Shown here piece after piece: positions 54,501 to 61,982 of a stretch of 64,000 nt of DNA. A program made the translations under genes and the position numbers. Position 1 is the first letter of the stretch. Every line of letters begins with the position of its first letter. The stretch is from Sipunculus nudus (taxonomy: Eukaryota; Annelida; Sipuncula; Golfingiida; Sipunculidae). The stretch lies in contig CM049310.1 of assembly GCA_026874595.1 (NCBI GenBank), positions 7,938,001 through 8,002,000 of the forward strand, in the 5' to 3' direction. Below the pieces are notes generated by a model. It searched no databases. It was not told where the DNA came from and worked only from the letters and a program-made list of their open reading frames with translations.

Positions 54501-57500
54501 AATGTACACATTTTTCCTCAGTATTTTGAGACCTTAAAGATGCAGTTGTCCATTAACAACGCACAAAATGTTACCATTAGACTTGGAATATTCTTACTTG
54601 ATATCCAGTTAGGACCCTGAAAAAATCTCCTTGGAAACCAGAAATTAGGCCTCTGTTGCCCATATCCTCTTGAGCTATTTTGATACAAAAGCTATCTGAA
54701 TAACAAATGTAATAATTCCCATGATTCTTTCCATGTATATTGATCACAGAATGTTTCATCAAATCCTGAAGACTTGTGGTGCCACCTGTATTTTTTTCAA
54801 ATTTTTAAGCATTTTTTTCTCTGTATTTGAGACCTTCAGGTGAAGCAGTTGTAACAAATCATAAAATTTAGACCTAGAAAATTTAAATTTAACTGTACAA
54901 CCAGGGAGGTCCTAGGCAAATCTCCATGGACACCTGAAATAAGGTGATGGTGACCTATATTTTGGAAGATATGGGCTGAAATGGTGGCTTGTTTTACTGG
55001 CCAAATACATCTAGAGTACCAAGACAGACAAGGTACAAAACTTTACTGTAGGACCTATAATGCATTAATCTCCATGCTTCTTTGCATGCATGTGTTTTAT
55101 CAGTTCCTGCAGACTGGTGGCACCACCTGTATTTAATTGATTTTTAAATGGATTTTTTTTTCATATTTGAGACCTTCAAATGAAGCGGTCCTAATTTAAC
55201 AGGACACAAATCGTAACTCTGGAACCTAGAATCTTCTACCTTGACATCCTAGGAGGTCCATAAAAAATCTCCTTGGAAACCTGAAATAAGGTCTCTGTGA
55301 CCAATATCCTTTGAGCTATTGGGCTTGTAAATACCCCCCAGAATAATTACCAGGCCTACAGGCTTAATGCAAACCTGTGCAATGGCATATAAACCAGGTA
55401 TAATGCTTCAATGCTGAAGGTCATTACTTTTCAAGTACATGTGAAATATGTACATGAACAATGCAAATACTAAACATTTTGAACAAAAAACAATTACACA
55501 AACATCACTGCTGAAATACTGGCATGGGTGCACACAACACAAAAATGATTGCAGGTGGCACCACCAGTCTTGTATATGACAAATCTATCCAATAGTATAC
55601 ATATGCCCAATTTCAGGCTGATATATCAAACCCCTCCTGAGAAATAAGCAGTAAATAAACACTGTGCAAAAATTATTGTAGGTGGCGACACCAGTCTTGT
55701 GAATAAGAAAGCCATCAAAGATGCATGGACAGGTCAAAATATCAGGTCAATACATCAAAATTCTTTTGAGTCAGTTGTACTTGTCTAACCAGGCTTAGGT
55801 GAGAAAGACAGTTGCCCTGAGTGAACCGGAATGAATTGCTTGCCCCAGCTACTGCATTGAGAGAACTGTTGACCTGCACCTAGCTGCACAGTACTCTTGA
55901 CCTGTACCTGGCTGCAGTGAGTGAACTCTTGACCTGTTGCATATTCTGACACAGTTGGCTGTCTGCCAAAGCAATAAATAAATCCAGACTGACCTTTAGC
56001 TTGTTGCCAAACCTGAAATTATAGTTGGCAGTCTGCCAAGCTATTTATAGATACAGACTCAGTCTTGGCCTGCAGGTAAATGTTACCACACACTGAAAAA
56101 AAATTGGCTACAATGCTTTTTTCAAGCAGACATATCCATAAGATGTTTTTTCCAAATGTTTAGAATTATAAAAGATGTAGTCCATTGTTAAAGATCCAAT
56201 CATGCTGTCAAAAATCATTTAAGTAAACTCAGATGAAGGCCTCCTTAGAATCAGTTTGGTGCAATGTTACAGAAGTTGAAAAAACAGTTTTGCAGAAGAA
56301 GACTAATGCAGTACTCAATTTGAAATAGGTTTACTAATGGCAGGAAGACCAACTTCAGGTTTTTATAACTCTACCAAAACTCAACAAACCCAATCTATTC
56401 TTATACAATTGAAAGAACCCTTCCCTAGGATAATACTAGTCAAAAATTAAATGATTCAGCTTGACAGTTTCATCATAAAACATTTTTAAACTGAAAGAGG
56501 CTAAAATTATGAGGTGTTTGTCTGTAAAAAACAGGTCGATGTAGATGGCACCACAATATTTCTGTGAAATATTGAACAATTTGACTGGACAGTTTCGGAG
56601 AAGATTTTAAGCTAAATCCAGTAGAGTTAATAAGATGACTGATTTTTTGCATAAAATTTGGTAAATTAATCTAAAAAAAATGGGATACAAAAGCTCTGTA
56701 ATATGAATAACTGCATTTATGGCGATGATTCTGTGCATGCATAATGATCATGGAGTGTTTCATCAGTTCCTGCAGACTGGTAGCGCCACCAGTATTTATT
56801 CAGATTTTTACGCATTTTTCTCTTTTTATTAAACCTTCAAATTACAAATATGGCTGTTCATAGGGCATAAACTGAAACTGTTAGACCTGAAATCTTCTTA
56901 CTATTCATCCCAGGAGGTCTTAAGCAAATCTCCTTGAAAACCTGAACTTAGGTCATACTGACGTATAATCTGCAAGATATGTGAAAGAACATGATTTGAG
57001 TACGCTTTAGGACAGATTTGCATGATTGGTTACTGTTGGACCTAGAAACTTCTAATCTGATTAAAATCAAGGGAGGTTCCTGGATTTTCCAAAATTCAGC
57101 TGAGTGACATGACCCATGGGTTCCTTTATCCTTTTTTGTGGCTTAAGGTTTGTTTGATATAAAAATATAGGATATAACAGTAGATTTTCCAAACTTGGGG
57201 TTAATTAGTGTGTATTTCCGTGCAAATGCTTAATTTCATACTGAAAAAATCAGGCCAGCTTGGTGCTAATGCCCCCATTGCACTCTCTCAGTGCCAATTT
57301 TAATAATCAAGGCAGAGATAATGATGGCACTAAAGTGCCTGGGCCATAGGTACGGTCACTTTTTACTGCATCTGCAGAGTAAGTGCATAATATCACAACA
57401 ATATCTAATAAATCTTGTGTACAGCTCTGAACCAGACAACCCCAGGTGGATGCATGATTTAGAGAAATCTAGAGTGGGACGGAGTGTTTACCTGTTAATG

Positions 57501-60500
57501 AGCAACTCATACTCTTTCGCTAATGTTTGCTGTACAAGGCTCATGTATAAATACATATTTCTATTTATTCCATGCTAAAAATAAAGGTGTTTTCCAAGGT
57601 TAATTAGGCTCATACATGTAAAATTGTGTTCATGCAGGATTAGAAGATATCTACAGGAGACCTTGGATTAAATTGCATTTGGGCATGAACTGGTATCTGT
57701 TATTACACCTGCCAGTGAATATGGCAGAATTTATTATTATTATTGTAATATATGTTTCTTTAATATGTTTCCTGTTTCTTTAATTGTCTAGATTGATTTG
57801 TTTTATTTATTTTTATTTTTTTGTACTATTTGTGTAAAAGATAATTAATAACTGAGCTGTGGAAGGAGCCAGTTAATTATTGGAGTGGATCAGGGACCAA
57901 AAGTGCAGAACATTTTTGTACATCTGTCCAGTAACAAACAAATGCCACTGGCAATTACACTTTTTGGAGAAGTTTTGTAGAATGAGACAAGCCAGTCTTG
58001 ATACCCAGCTCGAAAGAGTGGATTAAATTTTGGGGCAAGTGATATAGGGGAAAGGTAAGGACTCTCTGAGTGATGTCCAGCCATGTCTGTAATGCCCAAC
58101 AAGATGATTAGTGTTGGTCGTACCTTAATCAAGGGAGTTCATATTTACAGTGTGTTGATTTCCTTAAAGGTGCCCATTCACCTACCTTTTGTAAAAGAAT
58201 TTGTGATTTCTGGCTTCCTCTGTATATATATTATTGATCTGAGGGTTATTTTGGTTGTGAAAAGTTATTATAACACATCCATGATGGATGTATGAACTTG
58301 TTTATCAACAACTTGTTTGTAAACACAGCTCTGTTGACAAGCAGGAAAAACATGTAACCTAAAGTGGTAGGTTGCATATATGTGGAGGTAGACAGGTCAC
58401 ATGTTGAAAATGCCATTTGCAAAGCTCTGGATGATCTGACTTGCCACCAGATGCCCTTGTTGAATTTGTTTTGATTATTTTGGCGGGCCCCCACATATGA
58501 TAAACACATTCATATAAATAAATCAAGCAGCCTGTGTTCGTTGATATCCACATTTTCCAGCCTATTTTTATAAAATTTTCAAGGGATAACCTTTAGTTTA
58601 TAAAGGTCAGACAGGTGATTGGGCCCCTTTAAGCTGCTGATAGCAGTGGCATAATTATCAGGAGGATTGGAGCTCATGACTGGCTTATCAAAGCCCAGAA
58701 ATTCATTTTTTATTACTTCTCCATTTGTTACGTTGGTAAACAACTTTATATCCAACTGGTATAACCACAATCAATGGCCAAAAGCCAAGATGGCATCAAC
58801 CAATAGAAAATGAATAATATGATATACATGAATCAAGAATACAAAGTCAGCTGGAATTTTCAAATTATATGCAGGAACAGAAAGATATATATGTAAAATC
58901 CAGTGACTGTGATGGTTAATAAATAAGAATAAATATGCTTAGGGAATATGATAAGGCTGTGTTAGCTAAGAGATATAGCTAAGGTCTACATTGTTGGATA
59001 TTGTAAGATACATAATGTGTTACTGCTATAATTGTTTTTCACAGAATTAGCAATGTCCTGAAAATGACTTATCCCATAAAAGATATTAAAAACTGTAAGT
59101 TAATATCCCACAGTTTTAAAATATTTGGGTTAATATTATTAGAGTACTGATGTGCTTTAAAACTGTTTATATTTGTATTATGTTTCATTGCAGGAATTCC
59201 AGAGTATATATCAGCAGTTCTTCCCCCATGGAGACCCTACCAAGTTCTCTACATTTGTTTTCAACGTGTTTGATGCTAACAAGGTACTGGTTAATCAGCT
59301 CAAACAGCTTTCAGTGTCAATGTCAGTATATAACTTGATGACAATACAGCTTTTTCTTAAGGGTCTGTGTGCTACAGTATGCAGGGTGTGCTAGTATGAC
59401 ACCATTTTTTACAGCTGGGGCTGGTACAACTGAACATGTCAGTATATGCTCAGTGGAAGAGGACCAGTACAATTAAAGATCTCTCTGACAAAAATCGTTG
59501 CCAGCATCTGCAAATGCTTCCCATGCAGACAGTATTTGAATGAATGAAATGGATTAATAGAACAAATGAAATGAGACACTTTGTAAGGAATGTTCATCAC
59601 TGCTAGGTGCAGATATATGAAAAAAAACACAGCTGTGTCTTCAGTAATCATATACTTGTAACAGGGCTCAAAATTAGTGCCAGCTAGACCACCAAAACAT
59701 GCCAGAGGGTGTTATGTATGTCGAACAAATGCCCTCTCCTAAAAGAAGTATAGTGTCATCTAGTAACTATAGACTCTGATATCATAAAATTGTAAAATGT
59801 GTACAAAGCTGTGTAATACATTGTAATGTTTTCAAACATATTACTTGAAATGGGGCTTTTGTTTAAAAAAGGTGCAGACGGTAAAATCCTTGGCGTAAGT
59901 AAATTTTCTGTCAATCCCTATGGTAGAAATTCTTGTAGATTTCAAGCATTGTAATAAGCAGTATTTATGTAATTTTCTCTAATATTATGATTACTGATAG
60001 CTAAATTTAGACTTATTTCCAATAATAAAGTTTTTTTTTATAACCAACCTTTGTTACAGATCTTCCATTCAGCAGAGCTAACTCTCATGCCCCCCCCCCC
60101 ATGCCATCCACTCCTAAAGAATACACTTGTAGTTTCATCAAGTTCACCCCAGAGTTGTCCAGCTCTTTTTATTATGTCTCAAATTCTTTCTACCAAAATC
60201 TCAGAGGAGTTTTAAAACTGTTGACCTTCAATTTGATGGTCTAGGACAAATCTGCCAAAATCTAAACCTTTGTAAACCCCATATTAAACTTTTGAAATAT
60301 TCCATATTTTCCTCAAATTTGATATCATTTAACTTGTTTCAACCAAATTATGTGTTTTTCAACTACAAAAACAAATTAATTCTAGTTTTATACATAGCCT
60401 TCTCCATCACACAATCACAATTAACCTTGCTTTAAATGATATTGTATTTTTGTCATTTTCTTTCCCATGTGGATTTTACAGTATAATTACTTTTTCAGGA

Positions 60501-61982
60501 TGGTTACATCTCATTTAAGGAGTTTATCTGTGCCCTATCTGTCACATCCAGGGGAACCCTTGATGAAAAACTTGACTGTGAGTATTATAATATAATTTAT
60601 ATACTAACTTATACACTGAGCATAAGCAATCACTGACAATGTGATTTAAAAGTTTAAATTCTAAATTCAAAATTATTAAAGGGGCCCACTCACCTATCTG
60701 ACCTTTATAAACTGAAGTTTATCCCTTAGAGCTTTCATAAAAATGTGCCAGAAAACGTCTTTATCAGTGCACACTGGCTGCTTGTTTTGTTAATATCAAT
60801 GTGTTTATAAAAGGTGGGGGCCCTCCAAAATAATCAAAACAAATCCAATAAGGGCATCTTGCAGCAAGTCAAATATGCCAGAGCTTTGCAAATGGCATTT
60901 TGCAACAAGTGACCTTTCTACCTCTGCATCAGTGCAACCTACTTCCTTAGGTTACATGTTTTTCCCATATGTCAACATTGCTGTGTTTACAAACGTGTTA
61001 TTGATTAACAAGTTTACACATCCTTCACAAAGGATTTATAAGAACTTTTCACAACCAAAATAACCCTCAAGATCAATAATATATACACAGAGAAAGCCAG
61101 AAATCACATATATTCTTTTTTAAAAGGTAGGTGATTGGGCACCTTTAAAAAGATGCATTATCTAATGGTTTGCTCAAAATATATTTTGGTTATAATTTTT
61201 CAGTTACAGTAATACCTGAATTGCAGAACTATCTAATATAAAATTGAGGAATTGGTATTTTAATTGCAAGTATAATTTTCTTATGAATATTACCATGTAG
61301 AAAGTAAAATAAATTACAAAAGTATTTTTTATAACATATATACAGTTGTACTGTGTTGAGCAATGATACGAATCAAGTATAAACTTGATATTAATAATAA
61401 TATATAAAAAAACTAATATCAAGCATGAACACTCGATAGCGCTCACAAACAACTGAGGTATATTAAAAAAGGCTAAGATTGATCTTGAAATACCATGGTG
61501 TTGCCATACAATTGGTCCAAAAATAGGTTTTCCATGCATTCATGAAGTCAGAATTAAGAACTCTTGAATTAATTTCATTATACACCAGTAGGGCTTTGTT
61601 GAGTTCTTGTTCCACCAATTTTAGTATCTGTTTACTTCACAAAAATATTAAGCTTTCAAATCATTTGGTGTAATGTAAGACAAATTTCTTTTAATTCACA
61701 ATATGTAGTATACTGAATACGAAAAAGATTTATAAAAGATGAAATAATTTGTCCTAGCAAGTTGGCAGAAATCAGAATGAAATACAGCCACACATCTGTT
61801 TCTCTTACTGTATAGGGGCATTTAGTTTGTATGACCTTGACAATGATGGTTACATAACCAAGGAGGAGATGATTGGCATTGTGGACGCCATCTACAGGAT
61901 GGTGGGAAACATGCTGGATTTACCGCAAGACGAGAACACGCCACAGAAACGGGTGCACAAAATATTTGTTCAAATGGACACA
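6116..61982 (+). CDS. Neuronal calcium sensor, NCS-1/frequenin group (partial, five internal exons)
   Basis: The joined exons 6116-6140, 9330-9378, 59194-59283, 60499-60577 and 61816-61982 form one open frame of about 136 residues. Seen: the segment before the first EF hand (KKELRQW then [11 protein letters not shown]), whose Cys-Pro disables EF1 as in all NCS proteins; EF2 loop [12 protein letters not shown] and EF3 loop [12 protein letters not shown], both with a full set of calcium ligands; then the [14 protein letters not shown] helix and the DENTPQKRV linker that leads to EF4. Members of the family are about 190 residues, so roughly 22 N-terminal residues (myristoylated Met-Gly) and about 32 C-terminal residues (EF4 and tail) lie outside the window. 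Family role: a calcium-myristoyl switch sensor at membranes that regulates neurotransmission, PI4-kinase and channels. The linker fits NCS-1 rather than neurocalcin/VILIP. Whether this is NCS-1 itself or an invertebrate NCS-2-type paralogue is not resolved. Confidence 0.95.
6141..9329 (+). other. NCS intron between micro-exon and EF1 exon
   Basis: 3.2 kb, GT-AG. Apart from one MITE-like element at 7474-7645 it is AT-rich sequence with no supported gene. Confidence 0.85.
7474..7645. mobile_element. Short MITE-like element
   Basis: The left end cagttaatcctggc resembles the reverse complement of the right end (cagtgaaacctggc). The body contains GACCACC/ggtggtc blocks in opposite orientation. 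A second, truncated relative lies at 52376-52485 (shared: gaccacctcat, cacagtcccat, gaccactttatc). I found no clean target duplication. Confidence 0.65.
9330..9378 (+). CDS. NCS exon: cryptic EF1
   Basis: This 49-nt exon lies between the acceptor ttattcttcag and the donor gtaggaat. It completes Trp and encodes [16 protein letters not shown], ending in phase 0. The C-P-x-G in the first EF loop is the family hallmark of a non-binding EF1 and identifies an NCS protein rather than calmodulin or recoverin-unrelated EF proteins. The next coding exon is about 49.8 kb downstream. Confidence 0.95.
10784..10945. mobile_element. MITE-like copy, CACAGGGCCAAGAATTGTAATC family
   Basis: The left end has ccacagggccaagaattgta, matching the reverse complement of the right end of the copy at 24045-24166. 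Shared internal phrases are agtgagag and ggatgcaca. The right end is eroded. Confidence 0.55.
11942..12338. repeat. 11-bp palindromic satellite, array 1
   Basis: Consecutive 11-mers alternate between ccatatatgtg, ccttataactc and acatatatgtg types. Registration in 11-bp steps is nearly perfect from 12190 to 12335. Units are near-palindromic about ATAT, so frequent longer palindromes occur (ggcacatatatgtgcc). Related to array 15842-16131. Confidence 0.9.
12610..12615 (-). terminator. Poly(A) signal of the putative antisense gene
   Basis: AATAAA on the minus strand, about 83 nt after the stop codon at 12698-12700. Confidence 0.45.
12698..14421 (-). CDS. Putative spliced antisense small gene (56 aa, unrecognised)
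   Basis: Minus-strand exons 14435-14399, 13454-13382 and 12772-12698 have acceptors tattatttag, ttacttttcttag and ttgtttttgcag, and donors gtaatt and gtaagc. The frame runs through all three with matching phases (AG|A, then CTG|GTC) and ends in TAA. The first ATG is at 14421-14419, giving 56 residues: a basic start ([18 protein letters not shown]), a CxxC (CMNC), and the end [11 protein letters not shown] further 5' exon ends at 14900 (donor gtaagt); its frame meets TAG and supplies no ATG. I do not recognise the protein. It may be a microprotein gene or a spliced noncoding RNA inside the NCS intron, on the opposite strand. Splice-site quality and frame continuity are seen in the sequence; expression is not shown. 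Confidence 0.42.
14900..15062 (-). other. Candidate 5' (untranslated) exon of the antisense gene
   Basis: Ends on the minus strand in CTCATTG followed by a consensus donor gtaagt (14899-14894). The body is richer in GC than its surroundings. The transcription start is not known; 15062 is a nominal limit set by the CRE-like site. Confidence 0.35.
15063..15070. promoter_or_regulatory. Perfect CRE-type site TGACGTCA
   Basis: Full 8-bp palindrome TGACGTCA, the CREB/ATF consensus, just upstream of the candidate 5' exon of the antisense gene. Its position suits a proximal promoter, but one 8-mer can occur by chance. Confidence 0.4.
15842..16131. repeat. 11-bp palindromic satellite, array 2
   Basis: Same family and orientation as 11942-12338: cttataactca, catataactga, catatatgtga and similar units in about 11-bp steps, more interrupted (cagaaccccttcacg, aatgcctgac). 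Confidence 0.85.
17080..18262. repeat. Repeat element with about 279-bp tandem dimers
   Basis: The phrase tatctcgggaactgtttgac recurs at about 17320, 17599 and 17877, giving a 279-bp period. Each unit is itself an old dimer: a half starting atatctcggg..gtttgacc..ggatagctttataac and a half starting atatctctgcagtggtttga..gatagctttcttg. Most units carry the palindrome GGTGGCGCCACC or a decayed form. The left flank has an inverted aaaacgaagtttt and a CCG run. Confidence 0.8.
19240..21890. repeat. 69-bp tandem array, about 38 copies, with higher-order structure
   Basis: The unit reads attcctagtgttatatatct, yaaggaatatcacccaaatc, tattgcaaacccaatgccaa, ccattaaat (69 bp; for example tattcct at 20501 and 20570). 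Because 69 is divisible by three and the unit lacks stops in one frame, a 636-codon open stretch arises (19956-21866), but it contains no Met codon. Between 20640 and 21400 variants follow a four-unit pattern (276 bp). Confidence 0.95.
24045..24166. mobile_element. Compact fold-back MITE
   Basis: The left arm ccaagaactgtaatcaaacc followed by agtgagag is complementary to the right arm ctctcacttgttggattaca followed by attcttgg. The arms of about 28 bp enclose about 65 bp. The right arm extends into gccctgtgcca. Confidence 0.75.
25147..25224. repeat. 22-bp tandem repeat, 3 copies
   Basis: tggcatcacatcagtgactg plus AC, three nearly identical consecutive copies. Confidence 0.9.
27321..29003. repeat. 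80-bp tandem array, 21 copies
   Basis: gaatgcagaggtttttgttc recurs at 27401, 27481, 27561 and so on, exactly 80 bp apart. Four later units carry an extra GCT (83 bp). Copies are very similar, which points to recent expansion or homogenisation. Each unit ends in a pyrimidine-rich stretch followed by aacagtacag and gttt. Confidence 0.97.
30619..31493 (+). repeat. Dispersed repeat copy B (about 870 bp)
   Basis: Colinear with 3843-4698 and in the same direction: GTCTGTC run, gcaccttttgaaactgttag, aggactgcctaatatcaaaa, C-run plus CACCC, ttgtaata end. Confidence 0.85.
34442..34470. repeat. G14 / C10 snap-back
   Basis: A run of 14 G, then cacct, then 10 C: a potential hairpin or G-quadruplex. The boundary of a degraded element is possible. 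Confidence 0.8.
36037..36568. repeat. G22 run, (AT)33 run and C22 run
   Basis: 36037-36058 is all G, 36455-36520 is pure AT dinucleotide, and 36547-36568 is all C. The (AT) tract encodes nothing; open frames there are Tyr-Ile artefacts. Confidence 0.95.
38690..38965. repeat. G/C-run inverted repeat segment
   Basis: ctgggggggcagggggggac is followed by gctacccccctctc; further on come aggggtatcctcccc and ccccctcgggggcgtagccc. Several arms can pair. Related in style to 34442-34470. Confidence 0.6.
39030..39712. mobile_element. MITE copy expanded by a 32-bp minisatellite
   Basis: The left end (ggcacagaataaagaagtgt, aatcataccaatgagaac) and right end (ttggtctgattctttgccct, gtgatag) are degraded inverted ends of the family at 10784 and 24045. 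Between them, from about 39102 to 39705, the sequence gacaccagctctggttggtc, tgattacactgg repeats about 19 times at a 32-bp period. Towards the right the units alternate acactggg/acaccggg, a 64-bp dimer. Confidence 0.75.
41004..42577. mobile_element. Non-autonomous hAT-like transposon with intact target duplication
   Basis: The terminal inverted repeat is CAGACATGGG at the left and CCCATGTCTG at the right. It is flanked by the 8-bp direct repeat TTACCCAT at 40996-41003 and 42578-42585. CAG-type ends and an 8-bp duplication are the hAT superfamily signature. Subterminal regions (41015-41170, 42415-42560) are made of TATTCG/TATTCA hexamers. The interior holds a tandem duplication (about 41515-41760 and 41870-42205) sharing gaggctggaggt, ccctgacagggatgaca and ctggccccaaccctg. 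No transposase frame is present. Confidence 0.85.
45050..45504 (+). other. Candidate 5' untranslated exon of the nested gene
   Basis: A GC-richer, CpG-containing block ends in acctatag followed by the consensus donor gtaagt (45505-45510). It lies 1.8 kb upstream of the strong acceptor ttgttcttttcaccag (ending 47320). The start is not defined. Splicing to 47321 is inferred from site quality only. Confidence 0.35.
47330..47772 (+). promoter_or_regulatory. Overlapping upstream ORF of the nested gene
   Basis: An ATG at 47330 in weak context (T at -3, C at +4) opens a 64-codon frame that, in the spliced transcript, crosses the main start in another frame and ends at TAA 47770-47772. The main ATG has G at -3 and +4, so leaky scanning would be required to reach it. 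Confidence 0.4.
47404..48449 (+). CDS. Nested gene: 265-aa protein with 49-residue internal repeats (unrecognised)
   Basis: Two coding exons, 47404-47423 and 47672-48449, are joined across a 248-bp GT-AG intron (donor gtaagt, acceptor ctgtattgcag). The start ATG sits in gccATGG, a strong context, with an in-frame TGA at 47335 in the same exon and no earlier in-frame ATG. The protein starts [17 protein letters not shown]. Residues 31-79 and 80-128 are a duplication at an exact 49-residue offset with about 18 identities, including S-x-x-E-L, R-L-x-x-P-T-x-A-S, D-A-Q and D-P. Then follows a Ser/Arg-rich stretch (131-145), a polar low-complexity middle, and a third R-L-T-T-P-T near 221. There is no signal peptide or membrane segment. 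I do not recognise the family; short repeated RLxxPT motifs are reminiscent of microtubule/axoneme-associated proteins, which is only a guess. An unspliced start at 47691 would give 252 residues. Confidence 0.82.
48556..48561 (+). terminator. Poly(A) signal of the nested gene
   Basis: AATAAA about 107 nt after the TGA stop, inside taaataaacag. Confidence 0.7.
51331..52302. mobile_element. Possible element bounded by CCCGATCGGG-type inverted repeats
   Basis: 51331-51506 is a dense set of imperfect palindromes (tcccgatcgggatttggtct, ccaatcggcaattgg, cttgtccagacaagatcc). 52170-52302 carries related phrases (ggtctgggctgaccttaacc, gaccaaatcctgatcggc). Between them lies AT-rich filler of about 660 bp. 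No target duplication was identified, so element status is uncertain. Confidence 0.45.
52376..52485. mobile_element. Fragment related to the MITE at 7474
   Basis: Shares gaccacctcat, cacagtcccat and tgaccactttatc in the same order as 7474-7645. The right end is truncated. Confidence 0.55.
53690..57100. repeat. Diverged, loosely tandem copies of a 300-500-bp repeat
   Basis: Five or more degenerate copies share aacagggcacaaa, gacctggaatcttcta, ggaggtccatgaa, ctccttggaaacctgaa, gattctttgcatgcatattg and cagttcctgcagactggtgg. The last phrase recurs near 53957, 54463, 55105 and 56768. The array begins with a TGTC microsatellite. The family resembles the 17080-18262 and 62100-63900 repeats in phrase style (gtggcgccacc). 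Confidence 0.75.
58168..58628 (+). mobile_element. TTAA-flanked terminal-inverted-repeat element, copy 1
   Basis: TTAA lies on both sides (58164-58167, 58629-58632). Ends are AGGTGCCCATTCACCT and, reversed, AGGGGCCCAATCACCT. The 461-bp body matches 60680-61144 in inverted orientation. TTAA duplications are typical of piggyBac-type transposition, but the ends do not show a piggyBac consensus I can vouch for. No transposase. Confidence 0.85.
59045..59094 (+). other. Exon-like segment (possible poison exon or decoy)
   Basis: The strong acceptor ttgtttttcacag and donor gtaagtt bound 50 nt just upstream of NCS exon 59194. Joined after 9378 in phase 0 it would read AAT TAG, an immediate stop, and 50 nt would shift the frame. 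It is therefore not a normal coding exon. Confidence 0.3.
59194..59283 (+). CDS. NCS exon: EF1 exit helix to EF2 loop start
   Basis: The 90-nt, 30-codon exon runs from the acceptor tttcattgcag to the donor gtactgg, phase 0 at both ends. It begins [18 protein letters not shown] and ends in FNVFDANK, the first four residues of the EF2 calcium loop, so intron 3 splits the loop. The FFPxGDPxKF stretch is typical of the NCS-1 group. Confidence 0.96.
59284..60498 (+). other. NCS intron splitting the EF2 loop
   Basis: 1.2 kb GT-AG intron. AT-rich, with a short C run near 60092; no gene or recognised element. Confidence 0.9.
60499..60577 (+). CDS. NCS exon: EF2 loop and linker
   Basis: The 79-nt exon is preceded by ttactttttcag and followed by gtgagt. 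It encodes [15 protein letters not shown], then [11 protein letters not shown] and the first base of Trp. It completes EF2 (D-x-N-x-D-G-Y-I-S-x-x-E) and includes the central TSRG linker between the N- and C-lobes. Confidence 0.96.
60680..61144 (-). mobile_element. TTAA-flanked terminal-inverted-repeat element, copy 2 (inverted)
   Basis: TTAA at 60676-60679 and 61145-61148, with ends AGGGGCCCACTCACCT and, reversed, AGGTGCCCAATCACCT. The 465-bp body is the inverse of copy 1 (for example ccagagctttgcaaatg here, its complement there). It starts 102 bp after NCS exon 60499-60577. Confidence 0.85.
61816..61982 (+). CDS. NCS exon: EF3 and linker to EF4
   Basis: The 167-nt exon follows ttactgtatag and ends at gtgagt. 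It completes Trp, then reads [18 protein letters not shown] (EF3), [25 protein letters not shown] and HKIFVQMDT, phase 0. EF3 has all canonical ligands. The following EF4 exon was looked for up to 64000 and not found, so the gene continues past the window. Confidence 0.96.

Larger units (their letters stand above)
9379..59193 (+). other. Giant NCS intron (about 49.8 kb) with nested genes
   Basis: Defined by the donor after 9378 and the acceptor before 59194, both phase 0. It contains a nested same-strand gene (about 45.05-48.56 kb), a putative antisense gene (12.6-15.1 kb), the large tandem arrays, and most mobile elements. Segments 18263-19239, 21891-24044, 24167-27320, 29004-30618, 31494-34440, 36569-38690, 39713-41003, 42586-45049, 48562-51330 and 57101-58167 were read and hold nothing I can support as genes. 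Confidence 0.85.
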
